This document shows, piece after piece, positions 17,054 to 27,020 of a stretch of 64,000 nucleotides of DNA; positions within the stretch are counted from its first letter, which is position 1, and every line of letters begins with the position of its first letter. Source of the DNA: Telluribacter humicola (GTDB lineage: Bacteria > Bacteroidota > Bacteroidia > Cytophagales > Spirosomataceae); assembly GCF_017355935.1 (NCBI RefSeq), contig NZ_JAFIQT010000012.1, forward strand, positions 1 through 64,000. The letters run 5' to 3'. The position numbers and the translations under genes are program-made. The notes beneath the pieces were generated by a model that saw nothing but the letters and a program-made list of their open reading frames with translations, did no database searches and had not been told where the DNA came from.

Positions 17054-20000
17054 TTACTTAGGAAGCAATAAGGTAAAGGTGGCACCTTCACCTTCTTGTC
17101 CCTGGGCATAAATGATTCCACCATGTCGTTCTGCAATCTTTTTACAAAGAGCGAGACCTAATCCTGTTCCTTCAAATTTGTCTTTTGAGTGGAGCCGGGT
17201 AAATGTGCCAAATATTCGACTTGCTTCATCGTTGCCGAAACCTATACCATTATCCTGTAAACTAATTTTGACATATTCCTTTTGCTCATTTAAACAGCTA
17301 CCCTTAATTTCTTCAATAGAGGCAGTGGAGGAGCTTATGCGGATCAAAGGTTTACGCTCGGGACTTGAAAATTTAAGGGAATTGTTGATCAGATTATAGA
17401 ACAACTGATAAATCAAAACATTAGAACCTTCTATCCATGGCAATTCGCTAAATAGGATACTTGCTTCTTTTTGGGCTATTACTACCTCCAGATCGCTTAC
17501 TATGCTCTGAATAATCTCTTCTAATTCTATGCCTTCTTTTGTTTGTTCCAGTGCATTAAGTGAAGAATAAAGAAGCACACCATCAATCATTGAATACATT
17601 CGGATGGCGGATGATTCTACTTTGGAAAGGTACAACTGGCCTTTCTCCGGAAGCACTTTACCAAATTCAGTTTTGAGACGGTTGCTAAAAAGCATAATTT
17701 TGCGGACAGGCTCTTTCAGGTCATGAGAGGCAACGTGGGCAAATTGCTGCAAGTCTTCGTTGGAGCGTTGCAGTTCTCTATTAACTTCTTCCAGCTTTAT
17801 TTCTGACTCTACAATGGCTGTGACATCCCTTGCCATAATTATCACTCCTTCCACATTACCGTCAATAACAAGTGGAAAAAAGTAGGTATCTACAAATATA
17901 TCAGGTTGTTTAATCGTCGACCGTTTCTCCAAATGCACTGTTTCGCCACTTAGAGCTTTCAGAATACTTCTGTGTTGTTCGGTACCTTTTGCCTTAGGGT
18001 TATATTCAAAAAGATGTTGTCCTTTAAGTTGCTCCCGGTCAATCTGCATCTTTTCTTCGAATCGCTTGTTAACGGTAACAAAGTTCAGGTCTTTGTCAAA
18101 TACAGATATATATTCGACCGAAGAATCAATTAACTGTTGCAAAAAGGATTGGGTATTCTGCAGTTCCTTTGTTCGTAGTGCTACCTGTTCCTCCATGCGC
18201 TCCGAGAACGTTTTTTGTACATGAATGTCTGTTAATGCACCAATGTATTTTATTACTTTTCCCTCATCATCTTTTACTGGTTCGCCTACAGCGTATTGCC
18301 ATCTGTACTCTCCTTCCCTGTTTTTTAACCGTACCTCCTGTCTGAACGGCAGACCCGCTTCTATCGCTTTTTGCCATACGCTCATAACAGGCTCCCAGTC
18401 ATCGGGATGAGTCATTGTTTTCCAGGCCTCCCGCATGTCCTTAATACCAGTATAGTCTTCCCAGCTATTTGAGGCATACTCTATGGTACCATCCATACTT
18501 CTTACCCAAATCAACTGAGGCAGGGTTTCGGCCAGGGTACGAAAGCGGCTTTCACTTTCTTCAATTTTTTTTCGAGCCAGTACCTGCTCGGTTACATCAT
18601 GTGCACTGGCAATTACACCCGTGATGGTATTATTAGAATCGCGAAACGGTTCAAAAACGCTGTTAAAGTACCCCTCATACAAGGTGTCCTTCCGGTGATA
18701 TTCAAGTAGCAATTCATTGATAACAACCCGTTCACCGGTTTCGTAAACCTTCCGGTGAAGTGCTATTACTCCATCAACTGCCACCTCAGGGATAGCTTCA
18801 AAGATAGGCTTATCAATAATCTCTTCCCGGCTTTTTCCATAGAACTCTAGCATCCGGTCATTGGCCAGTTCTACAATAAAATTTGGCCCCTTATAGATAG
18901 CGATAGCAACGGGTGCCTGCATGAGTAAATCATACAAAAATTTTTCTGCTTTCCTTCTGGAAGCATCAATAGCAAGGTTAGAACGTACTTTTGCCAATAA
19001 TTCCTTTGCCGAAAAAGGTTTTATCAGGTAATCATCCACACCAACGTTCAAGCCTTCAATTCTGGCTTCTTCGCCGGCACGGGCCGACAGCAATATAACC
19101 GGCAGCATTGAAGTGTGCGGTGCCGTTTTTATTTTTGTGAGTAGTTGAAGGCCATCCATTACCGGCATCATAATATCACTCACAACCAAATCAGGTTTTT
19201 GCTCCTCTATTTGAATCAGCGCCTCCCTGCCATTGCTGGCCGTAACAACAGTATAGTCTTTCTCAAGTAATTTCCTGAGGTAGGCCCGCATGTCGGCATT
19301 ATCATCCACCACCAGAACTCTGGGCGTATTTTTTACCTGGGTACCGTTTTGAGAGATGGGAAGTCCGGTAAGAGAAGTGACTTCATCCAGAAAGGCAGCA
19401 GTAAGCTCATCCTGTACCACAGGGTTGGCAAGGGCAAACTGCTCCTCGGGTGATGGTACACCTCTGGTGGGTATGGTGACACTGAATTCGGAACCCAAAC
19501 CCACTTTACTGCTAACCGAAATTTCGCCCTTGTGCAGCATCACAAGTTCTTTTACCAGAGATAGCCCTATTCCGGTACCTTCAAAGCTTCTTCCCAGGCT
19601 GTTTTCAACTCGGTGAAACCGCTGGAAGATTTTTGAGAGTTCCTTTCCGGGGATGCCCACGCCGGTGTCGGTGACTTTTAAAACAACAGTCTTGGCCTGG
19701 GTGGATAGAGAAATGGTGATACTTCCTGCAAGTGTGTATTTAAACGCATTACTTAGTAGGTTCAGCACAATTTTCTCCCACATCTCTTTATCCACGTGCA
19801 CGGGTTGAATACCCTTATCGCATTGTACATTAAATTCCAGACCGGCACTCTCGATTACAGAACGAAATCCGGAGGCAAGGTCAGTAGTATACTTAGCTAA
19901 ATCAATGGGGGTAAACTGTGCTTTTACTTTTCCTGCTTCGATGCGGTTGAAATCCAGCAGGTTGTTCACCAGCCTTAAAAGGCGCAGCGAATTTCGATGT

Positions 20001-21190
20001 GTCATTTCTAGGGCCTGAGTATCTTCATCTTCTACACCGTTTTTTTTACGTAAGAGATCCTCTAACGAGCCAAGCATGAGTGTTATAGGCGTACGGAATT
20101 CATGTGATATGTTGGTAAAGAATGCTGTTTTGGCCCGGTCGATTTCCGCAAGTGCTTCGGCACGTTTCCGTTCTTCTTCGTAGGCTAATGCATTGGCCGC
20201 TTCAAGTGCTATTTGGTCGGCTACCAGTTGAATGAAATTCTGATAGCTCTCATCAAACTTTCGGTAGGGATTTAACCCAACCGATAAAACCGCCACCGGA
20301 AACTTCCTGTTGCCAGTTTTTATAGGTGCATGCACAAAGCACTTTGGTGGGATACTCCATGCACCCGTTGGCAAATTCTGCCACCTGCCCTTGGTAGGAG
20401 ATAATATGATTTTGTTCTCCGTCACGCAGGCCGCTAGATTTTCACCTATTGTATCAGGGTTTTGTATATTAATGTGAAGCGGAAGCTGGGGGTGGTTAGC
20501 ATCAATGCCGGCAAAGGCTGTTGCTCTCGCAGTTTTACTTTCTTCGTCTATGGTATAGATTATAGCACAAAGAAAGTCTTTGTTGTTTGCCGCAATTGTT
20601 GTAGCAGAGGCTTCAAAGATTTCTTTTAAACTATTTGTCTGTATGATTACGGCCAGGGACCGGAGGGTTGTTAGGGACCGTTCGGTAATAACGCGGCTTG
20701 TTTCTTCTGTACAGACACAAAATAAGCCTTCGGTTCCGCCCTTATCACCTGGAATTGGATTGTATGAAAACTTAAAATAGGTTTCCTCCTCGTAGCCATA
20801 CCGGTTCATTACCAGCAGCAGGGCGTCGTCAAATGTACCTTCGTTTCTGGTAAAAACGATTTCCGCCCGAGCCCATAGTTCATCCCATATTTCTGCCCAG
20901 GCTTTACGACCTGACTTACCAAGCATTTCCGGGTGTTTGCCACCTAGTACAAATCGATAAGCATCATTATATATATTGATTAGTGTATCCCGCCCCCACC
21001 ACACAAACATAGGTTGTGGTGAAGTAAGCATAATGCGGACACAGGTTTTAAGACTTTGCGGCCATTGCTCTGGATTGCCTAACGGTGTAGTTGACCAATC
21101 GTATTCTCGAATGCGTTGGCCCATTTCTCCGCCGCCTGATAAAAAAGAAGGAAAATCATTTCCAGTTCTTTCAGGTATGGGTTGTTCCAT
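17054..21190 (-). CDS. Large hybrid histidine kinase with two kinase cores
   Basis: 1378 residues. Order: an N-terminal PAS-like region (about 45-165), GAF-like domain (190-340), HisKA with SHEFRTPITLML (His about 363), HATPase_c (NLLSNAFKY, GTGIGLS; to about 600), a receiver domain with VVSDIMMPVMDG (phospho-Asp about 673), two to three PAS/PAC domains (755-1140), then a second HisKA with VASHDLKEPVRKI (about 1154) and HATPase_c (NLINNSLKF, GTGLGLA). No transmembrane segments, so it is probably a cytoplasmic sensor. Two complete kinase cores around an internal receiver is an unusual but known layout in Cytophagales. The second core resembles the truncated kinase at 3350-4150. No dedicated output regulator lies nearby. 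Confidence 0.9.
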   Translation of the reverse strand: MEQPIPERTGNDFPSFLSGGGEMGQRIREYDWSTTPLGNPEQWPQSLKTCVRIMLTSPQPMFVWWGRDTLINIYNDAYRFVLGGKHPEMLGKSGRKAWAEIWDELWARAEIVFTRNEGTFDDALLLVMNRYGYEEETYFKFSYNPIPGDKGGTEGLFCVCTEETSRVITERSLTTLRSLAVIIQTNSLKEIFEASATTIAANNKDFLCAIIYTIDEESKTARATAFAGIDANHPQLPLHINIQNPDTIGENLAACVTENKIILSPTKGRWQNLPTGAWSIPPKCFVHAPIKTGNRKFPVAVLSVGLNPYRKFDESYQNFIQLVADQIALEAANALAYEEERKRAEALAEIDRAKTAFFTNISHEFRTPITLMLGSLEDLLRKKNGVEDEDTQALEMTHRNSLRLLRLVNNLLDFNRIEAGKVKAQFTPIDLAKYTTDLASGFRSVIESAGLEFNVQCDKGIQPVHVDKEMWEKIVLNLLSNAFKYTLAGSITISLSTQAKTVVLKVTDTGVGIPGKELSKIFQRFHRVENSLGRSFEGTGIGLSLVKELVMLHKGEISVSSKVGLGSEFSVTIPTRGVPSPEEQFALANPVVQDELTAAFLDEVTSLTGLPISQNGTQVKNTPRVLVVDDNADMRAYLRKLLEKDYTVVTASNGREALIQIEEQKPDLVVSDIMMPVMDGLQLLTKIKTAPHTSMLPVILLSARAGEEARIEGLNVGVDDYLIKPFSAKELLAKVRSNLAIDASRRKAEKFLYDLLMQAPVAIAIYKGPNFIVELANDRMLEFYGKSREEIIDKPIFEAIPEVAVDGVIALHRKVYETGERVVINELLLEYHRKDTLYEGYFNSVFEPFRDSNNTITGVIASAHDVTEQVLARKKIEESESRFRTLAETLPQLIWVRSMDGTIEYASNSWEDYTGIKDMREAWKTMTHPDDWEPVMSVWQKAIEAGLPFRQEVRLKNREGEYRWQYAVGEPVKDDEGKVIKYIGALTDIHVQKTFSERMEEQVALRTKELQNTQSFLQQLIDSSVEYISVFDKDLNFVTVNKRFEEKMQIDREQLKGQHLFEYNPKAKGTEQHRSILKALSGETVHLEKRSTIKQPDIFVDTYFFPLVIDGNVEGVIIMARDVTAIVESEIKLEEVNRELQRSNEDLQQFAHVASHDLKEPVRKIMLFSNRLKTEFGKVLPEKGQLYLSKVESSAIRMYSMIDGVLLYSSLNALEQTKEGIELEEIIQSIVSDLEVVIAQKEASILFSELPWIEGSNVLIYQLFYNLINNSLKFSSPERKPLIRISSSTASIEEIKGSCLNEQKEYVKISLQDNGIGFGNDEASRIFGTFTRLHSKDKFEGTGLGLALCKKIAERHGGIIYAQGQEGEGATFTLLLPK

Positions 21191-22056
21191 ATATTATAGT
21201 AGAGTAAAGGCTTGGTAAGTTACAAAACCTGAGAATTATAAAATGCTTTACTTTTATAAAATAAAATGATTTCTTTTCACAACTTTGATTTACCTAGTGC
21301 AGATTTTAGATCATCAGCTGGCGTATGTCTGGATATCTAGACGTACTCTGCATTATCTACTCTGCATTATCCTTGCCTCCTTTCAAGCCCCTACCGCATC
21401 CATATCCAGTCATATATCATCATCCATGCTAATGGGAGGTGGCAAAGTTGTAGGCCTCGTTTTTCCTTACGATTTCCCATGTCCGGTACTCTGAGGCCCC
21501 AGTAATAATATAGAAGGCCTTGCTTTACTCAATCCCTTCTGAAACAGGAGCCATATCATCAGAAGTTTTACGACCAGGTGTCAAGCAGATATAACTAAAA
21601 GAGAGTCAGAGGCTAGAAACCTTTGACTCTCCAAATAATTCCCACAAGTCTTTTATTCTAAATTAACTATAGCATGTTAGGCAACAATAATACCATGATT
21701 GCTGCTTAATCGATCAAAGTTGCATTTTTGCCAGTCTAAAATCCCGCAATGACCAGCGCCTGATCCAGACATACCAGGAAATTCTGGCCGCTCGGGTCGT
21801 TCTCGGCATTCACCTGCATCTCGTGCTACAGGATTACTGCCATATTTAGGCATTGTTAAGGCATATAACTGGTTTTGTTCTGTGAATGCCGATAACGCTT
21901 AGCCCTAAAAATCGTGTCAATAATTGTCGATAAGAATACTTATAACTTAACCATTCTGTATTTGATCTCACTCTACTTATCCACCATACTTCAGATTGTT
22001 CCTGTCAAATTGAGAGGTTAAGCTTACCTTTTGATTTCTCGGTTTCCTATCCTTTA
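21191..22056. other. Long intergenic region with gene debris
   Basis: Contains a 14-bp tandem repeat TACTCTGCATTATC (21344-21357, 21358-21371) and a terminator-like hairpin (listed). On the minus strand near 21730-21835 a short GC-rich frame, starting MQVNAENDPSGQNF and ending ALVIAGF, looks like the 3' end of a lost protein gene. No intact gene. Confidence 0.4.
21601..21631 (-). terminator. Terminator-like hairpin
   Basis: GAGAGTCAGAGG (21601-21612) pairs with CCTTTGACTCTC (21620-21631), a 12-bp stem with one G-T pair and a 7-nt loop. On the minus strand it is followed by TTTTAGTTAT. It may end transcripts coming from the hydroxylase gene at 22057. Confidence 0.5.
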
Positions 22057-22941
22057 CTACATCCTTTCAAAAGGATAGCGTAATTGCTTCCAGAAACGAC
22101 GAGGAAATTCTTCAATTCCTTTGAACCCCAAGGCTATATCTTTTCCGTCTTTAGGCACATAGGCTGTTCCAAATAGGTAATCCCACAAGCTAAGGGTAAT
22201 GGCAAAGTTGACACCATACCTACGTTCCTTAAGCTCCTTGGCGTGGTGCCACGTATGAGTCTGGGGGTTATTGAGCAGGTACCGGAGCTTCCCCAGGGGC
22301 AGGTATACATTGGTATGATTAAGGTGTCCAATAGCTAACGTAAACAAATGGACTATAAAGAAATCAGTGAGTCCAAAGCCAATCATTGCCAGAGGGATGT
22401 ACTCCAGCGCGCGATAGATCACTGTCTCCATAGGATGGTATCGCATATGGGAGGCAAAGCCCATTTCCTCCACCGAGTGGTGTACCTGGTGAATTCGCCA
22501 GAGCCACTCGACCCGGTGCAGCAGGAGGTGTACGTTCCACTGGATAAAATCTCGTACTACAAAAAGAGTTAATAATCGCGCCCATACCGGCCACTCCGCT
22601 ATATCCCACACCACCAGATGCTGAACCCCTACTCTCCCCATCAGTTCTTTGAAGGCTTCAACACCTACATCAGAGAGCGCGTTGTAGCCTATAAGGGAAA
22701 ACAAAAAGAAGTTAAAGAACATATAGAAACCATCCAGCCAAAAGTCACGGCGTAGTACCGGCTGCCCTTTCCGCCAGGGTACTATGATTTCAAGCAGCCA
22801 GCAGAAGAGCGAAAGCGCCAGTAACCAGTAAAAGAAATTGGTCCAGTGCGGATTCAACACCTCCTTCCACAAATAGTCAGCATATCCATAGGTGGAGTTG
22901 ATTAGTAGATTACCATATTTCTCAAGCACTACCATTGGCAT
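22057..22941 (-). CDS. Sterol desaturase / fatty acid hydroxylase superfamily protein
   Basis: 294 residues, integral membrane, four or more helices. The di-iron His clusters of the family are present: HLLLH (HxxxH), HQVHHS (HxxHH), HLNH, and THTWHH. These bind two irons that hydroxylate or desaturate a lipid using O2. The substrate is not evident; bacterial relatives act on carotenoids, sphingolipids or ether lipids. The gene lies 45 bp from the ArsR-rhodanese gene on the same strand and is probably co-transcribed, downstream of it. Confidence 0.85.
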   Translation of the reverse strand: MPMVVLEKYGNLLINSTYGYADYLWKEVLNPHWTNFFYWLLALSLFCWLLEIIVPWRKGQPVLRRDFWLDGFYMFFNFFLFSLIGYNALSDVGVEAFKELMGRVGVQHLVVWDIAEWPVWARLLTLFVVRDFIQWNVHLLLHRVEWLWRIHQVHHSVEEMGFASHMRYHPMETVIYRALEYIPLAMIGFGLTDFFIVHLFTLAIGHLNHTNVYLPLGKLRYLLNNPQTHTWHHAKELKERRYGVNFAITLSLWDYLFGTAYVPKDGKDIALGFKGIEEFPRRFWKQLRYPFERM

Positions 22942-22985
22942 AGGTATTTGAGGTATAAGCAGCTAACTTCTACATTTCATTAGTA

Positions 22986-23648
22986 CTAATTTAGCTCAAC
23001 AGGGAGTCCCAGTAGCTTCCAGTCTGGAAAGCCTACCTCCAGACGGATAGCCCGGTACCCTCTGCTCTTCAGCAGGGCTACCGCATCGTCGGCAAATACA
23101 CAGAAAGGCCCGCGGCAGTAGGCAATGATCTCTTTCTCGGTAGGAAGGGTGTGCAGGTGTTGCTCCCAATCACCCGGAGGAACGGATATGGCCTTGGGTA
23201 TATGCCCCAGCAGGTACTCTTCGGTAGGTCTTACATCCAGCAGGATTACTTCATCCGCCTGCAGTTTCTGGATCAGTTCTTCCATAGATACCCCTTCCAG
23301 GCTATCTTTTTCTTTGCGGAAGTCAGAGATCACCCTCTCTACCTCAGGCAGCTCCCGAGTACTTAGGGTACGCAGAGCCTGCCAGGCCTGAAACACCTCC
23401 GGGCTGGATAGGCGATAGTATATATAATGTCCTTGCTTACGGGTACTCAACAACTTCGACTGCTTCAATACCTGTAAGTGTTGTGAGGTATTGGCAACAG
23501 AAGCATGTATTTCAGCCGCGATCACTTCAACCGTTTTCTCCCCCTGCGCTAGCAATTCGATTATTTCGAGCCGATGCGGGTTTGATAAGGCTTTTGTCAT
23601 CTGTGCTATTCCTCCGTATACTCGATCCTTAAATTCTCTTTTCTCCAT
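22986..23648 (-). CDS. ArsR-family regulator fused to a rhodanese domain
   Basis: 220 residues. N-terminal winged helix (residues about 10-100) of the ArsR/SmtB type with SNPHRLEIIELLA and the recognition helix VANTSQHLQVLKQ. C-terminal rhodanese domain (about 120-218) with the active-site loop YCRGPFC (C178, C183). Such fusions are thought to sense persulfide or other reactive sulfur on the rhodanese cysteine. Placed upstream of the hydroxylase gene in the same direction. No metal-binding ELCVCDL box of classic ArsR is present. Confidence 0.9.
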   Translation of the reverse strand: MEKREFKDRVYGGIAQMTKALSNPHRLEIIELLAQGEKTVEVIAAEIHASVANTSQHLQVLKQSKLLSTRKQGHYIYYRLSSPEVFQAWQALRTLSTRELPEVERVISDFRKEKDSLEGVSMEELIQKLQADEVILLDVRPTEEYLLGHIPKAISVPPGDWEQHLHTLPTEKEIIAYCRGPFCVFADDAVALLKSRGYRAIRLEVGFPDWKLLGLPVELN

Positions 23649-24128
23649 TAGTTTACAGTATGCTTGCTGGTACTAAGCAAATATAGAAGCCATTATTCAA
23701 TCAATCAATAGATCTATTGAATTCTTTTGTATCTTTAATTGCTCCCTATAAAGAGCTAAGCACTTATTATGGGGGCTTCTTAGTATTTATTTAAAAATAA
23801 ATGGAAAAATTATTGATCTAGGATACTCTTATGTAAACCTGTACAGCTGAATGCTATGCCAAAAGGTTGTCCTTACAGAAGAAGATAACTCTGATTTATA
23901 TCAATGTTTCTCCGAGCAGGTTATCAATACATTTAAAAAGCTCCTTTAAGTATATAATACAAGCTAATGTATCAGGTTAAGTTTTATTATGAACTAGTGA
24001 CTGACTGCTGAAATCATTAAAATGGATTTATCGGAAGTAGGTTAAAGAAGTATACAAAGAGGTTGTTAAGAAATATCCCATTGAAAGTAGGTTGATCCTG
24101 GTAGAGGCACTATCCAACCTTTATAAAA
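23649..24128. other. Intergenic, promoter region of the ArsR gene
   Basis: AT-rich, no gene seen. It should hold the promoter for the leftward ArsR-rhodanese gene. Nothing else stands out before the terminator at 24129. Confidence 0.4.
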
Positions 24129-24159
24129 AATGCTGGAACCCCTATGGAGCTCCAGCATT
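24129..24159 (-). terminator. Rho-independent terminator after iorB
   Basis: On the minus strand AATGCTGGA and TCCAGCATT (24151-24159 and 24129-24137 on plus) form a 9-bp stem with a 13-nt loop followed by a TTTTTATAA tract. It lies about 20 bp beyond the iorB stop. Confidence 0.8.
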
Positions 24160-24179
24160 GCACTTCTCTTTCTTTACAC

Positions 24180-26447
24180 TTATAATTGTTTATCTCCTTT
24201 TCCGGGTAGTTCATTGGAAAATGGCTGCTTATAATGCCGCTTGCCTGTATTCTTGTACAAGGCATTGGCTACGGCCGCGAATACCGGTGGAAAAGGAGGC
24301 TCGCCCAGACCCGTAGGGTCAATGTCATTCTGCACAAAATGTACGTCAATCTGTTTGGGCGCTTCATTGTGGCGAATGAGGCGGTATTTGTCAAAGTTAC
24401 TTTGCTGAGCTACCCCATCTTTATGCGTTAATCCGCCGAAGAAAGCATTGCCTATGCCATCTACCACGGCACCCTGCACCATATTAGTGGCTGCGTCGGG
24501 GTTTACTACTACTCCGCAGTCCACCGCGCTGAATACCCGCTCCACGTAGGGCTTTCCATCCCGGGTGACCATATCCACCACGTGAGCTGCATAGGAGTTA
24601 TGACAGAAATAAGCCGCTACCCCCCGGCTGTATTTCCCATCCTGAGTGGTAGCCCAGCCCGATTTCTCCCGGACCAGTTTGAGCACTTCTGCATACCGGG
24701 CCGCATCGTAGTCATTGTCCTTGCCCACCGGGTTTTTAGCGGCCCGATCTAACAGCTCCAGACGCATTTCGATGGGATCTTTACCCATGGCTTCGGCTAC
24801 TTCGTCCAGGAACGACTGCTCGGCGGCGGCGTTGAAGTTAGAGCGCGGTGCCCGGAATGCCCCGATGGTAATATTGGATGGGATCTGCCAAGCTTCGGCC
24901 AGGTAGTTATCCACGGCTCCGGCCGGGAAGCGGTTGGCATGAACCGGATGCTCGGGTATACCGCCGCCCTTCACATGAAAGGCAATCAGGTTTTTGTTAG
25001 CATCCAGAGCTGCCCGGTACGTGGCCGTGTACATGGGGCGGTAGATGCCGTAGGTCATGTCATCCTCGCGGGTGTAGATCAGCTTAACGGGTGCATTGAC
25101 TTTCTTGGAAATAAGCGCCGCTTCGTACATGTATTGAGCGTAGGCTCTCCGTCCAAAGCCCCCACCCATACGGGTCATCTGGATTTCAATCTTGTCAGCA
25201 GGCAAATCTAATAGTTTTGACAGCGTAGGTTCTGCCCAGCCCGGTGCCTGCAGGGGTCCGGCTACTACCGCTTTTTCAGGAGTTACATGGGCGAAGAAAT
25301 TCATCGGCTCCATGCAGTTATGGGCCAGGAAGGGCGCGGTGTAGGTACGTTCAATAACCTGAGCCGCTCCCTTGAATGCCGCTTCGGGATCGCCGTCTCT
25401 TCGTAGTAGCTGAGCCGGTTTTTGTGCATACTCCTGCATTTTTTGGAGCTGGCTATCGGTACTTTCCAGTCCTGCCGGAACGATCACCTCTCTTTTTCCA
25501 CCCCGTCCGGACATGGTATCTTTGGTATCGCTAACCGGCTCCCATTGTACTTTCAGCTTCTTGCGGGCATTCATCACTTCCCAGGTAGTCTTGCCTACCA
25601 CGACCAGCAGATCGTTGAAGGTACGGGTATCGAAACCGCCCTGTTCAAAACCTTCCTTGTACAGTTGCAGGCTGAACACCTCTTTGATACCCGGCATTTT
25701 GAGCGTCTGCGCGGCATCAAACGATTTAAGCTTCATACCAAAGGCGGGCGGGTGTTGGATCATAGCAATCAACATACCGTCTACGCGGTAATCCAGGCCA
25801 AAAACCGGTTGGCCGGTGACTATTTTTTGCCCTTCCACATTTTTCTTCGAGCTTCTGACAATTGAAAACTCTTTCGGATCTTTCAGTTTCAGGTCTTTCG
25901 GTACGGGTAGGGTGGCCGCAATCTGGGCAAACTCTCCGTATTTAGCGGCCTTCATGGTGCCGGGATGGACGATGATCCCGTTTTTGGTGGTCACCTCTTC
26001 GAGGGGTACCTTCCAGGTTTGGGCGGCGGCCTGGCGCAGCATGTAGCGGGCAGCGGCCCCTGCCTCGCGCAGAGGCTTCCAGTACATCCTCACCGAATTA
26101 CTGCCCCCCGTAAACTGCGGTCCCAGCTTTACGTTGTCGTGCGGGCCCATTTCTACCACTACATTCTTCCAGTCGGCATCCAGTTCCTCGGCGATAATCA
26201 TCGGCAGTGAGGTCATCACATTTTGCCCAAATTCGGGATTAGGACAAAGAATAGTAATGACATTATCAGGCGTGATTTTGATATAGCCTGTCAGCTCTGC
26301 CCACTGCTCGGGCAGGTTCAGCTCCTGCATCTTTTCGGCGGCTTTCGCGGTCGAAAACCAGTTGAAGGTGAGCATGAGCCCACCACCCGCCAGGGCCGAA
26401 GACTTCAGAAAAGACCGCCGGTTATAGGTTGTTTTTTTATTTTCCAT
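24180..26447 (-). CDS. iorB: Molybdopterin-binding hydroxylase subunit, isoquinoline 1-oxidoreductase beta type
   Basis: 755 residues of the xanthine dehydrogenase/aldehyde oxidase large-subunit family. A twin-arginine signal (NRRSFLKSSALAGGG) indicates periplasmic export in folded form with the Mo cofactor. Two aldehyde-oxidase-type domains follow, with the cofactor segments GGGFGRR (around residue 430) and GAFRAPRSNFN (about 525), and a C-terminal GLGEPPFPP segment holding the active-site glutamate. With the adjacent 2Fe-2S subunit it forms a two-subunit enzyme hydroxylating N-heterocycles or aldehydes; the true substrate is unknown. No FAD subunit or cytochrome is encoded next to it. Confidence 0.9.
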   Translation of the reverse strand: MENKKTTYNRRSFLKSSALAGGGLMLTFNWFSTAKAAEKMQELNLPEQWAELTGYIKITPDNVITILCPNPEFGQNVMTSLPMIIAEELDADWKNVVVEMGPHDNVKLGPQFTGGSNSVRMYWKPLREAGAAARYMLRQAAAQTWKVPLEEVTTKNGIIVHPGTMKAAKYGEFAQIAATLPVPKDLKLKDPKEFSIVRSSKKNVEGQKIVTGQPVFGLDYRVDGMLIAMIQHPPAFGMKLKSFDAAQTLKMPGIKEVFSLQLYKEGFEQGGFDTRTFNDLLVVVGKTTWEVMNARKKLKVQWEPVSDTKDTMSGRGGKREVIVPAGLESTDSQLQKMQEYAQKPAQLLRRDGDPEAAFKGAAQVIERTYTAPFLAHNCMEPMNFFAHVTPEKAVVAGPLQAPGWAEPTLSKLLDLPADKIEIQMTRMGGGFGRRAYAQYMYEAALISKKVNAPVKLIYTREDDMTYGIYRPMYTATYRAALDANKNLIAFHVKGGGIPEHPVHANRFPAGAVDNYLAEAWQIPSNITIGAFRAPRSNFNAAAEQSFLDEVAEAMGKDPIEMRLELLDRAAKNPVGKDNDYDAARYAEVLKLVREKSGWATTQDGKYSRGVAAYFCHNSYAAHVVDMVTRDGKPYVERVFSAVDCGVVVNPDAATNMVQGAVVDGIGNAFFGGLTHKDGVAQQSNFDKYRLIRHNEAPKQIDVHFVQNDIDPTGLGEPPFPPVFAAVANALYKNTGKRHYKQPFSNELPGKGDKQL

Positions 26448-26492
26448 AGGTAAGGATCTCTTTTAGGGTTGAGGCGTACGCCCTAGAACCGA

Positions 26493-26948
26493 TTATTTTT
26501 TGGCGGCTGTTCTAATAGCTTCTTTGATGCGCAGATACGTGCCGCAGCGGCAGATGTTTCCGCTCATGCTGGCCTCAATGTCCTCATCACTTGGATTAGG
26601 GTTCATTTTCAGGAGCGAAGCGGCCGACATGATCTGTCCGGCCTGGCAGTAGCCGCATTGCGCCACGTCATGTTCCAGCCACGCCTGCTGTACCGGATGG
26701 TCTCCCTTGGCGGATAGTCCTTCGATGGTGGTGATTTCCTGCCCGGTTACAGCCGAAGCAGGCAGCTGACAGGAGCGAACGGCCACTCCGTTCAGATGGA
26801 CCGTACAGGCTCCGCACTGTCCTACGCCGCAGCCGTACTTGGTACCTGGCATGTCCAGGTAATCGCGCAGTACCCACAGCAGGGGCGTGGAAGGATCCAC
26901 ATCTACGGGCCGGGTTTTGCCGTTAATTTTCAGATTATATTTTGCCAT
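26493..26948 (-). CDS. iorA: 2Fe-2S subunit of the molybdenum hydroxylase, IorA type
   Basis: 151 residues. N-terminal ferredoxin-like domain with C40, C45, C48 and C60 for the first cluster (CGVGQCGAC), and a C-terminal helical domain with C98, C101, C133 and C135 (CGYCQAG, CRCG) for the second. It carries electrons from the Mo centre of IorB. It lacks a signal peptide, so it is probably exported piggyback with IorB through Tat. 45 bp upstream of iorB, same operon. Confidence 0.9.
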   Translation of the reverse strand: MAKYNLKINGKTRPVDVDPSTPLLWVLRDYLDMPGTKYGCGVGQCGACTVHLNGVAVRSCQLPASAVTGQEITTIEGLSAKGDHPVQQAWLEHDVAQCGYCQAGQIMSAASLLKMNPNPSDEDIEASMSGNICRCGTYLRIKEAIRTAAKK

Positions 26949-27020
26949 TTCTAAAAGGGTTTTTCCTATGTTTTCTATTTGGTTTTGGCTTCTTAACCAG
27001 GATACGTATATATATGAGCG

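Noticed and set aside
21285-21494. 69-codon + strand frame
   Set aside because: Contains a 14-bp tandem repeat and no recognisable protein features; treated as intergenic.
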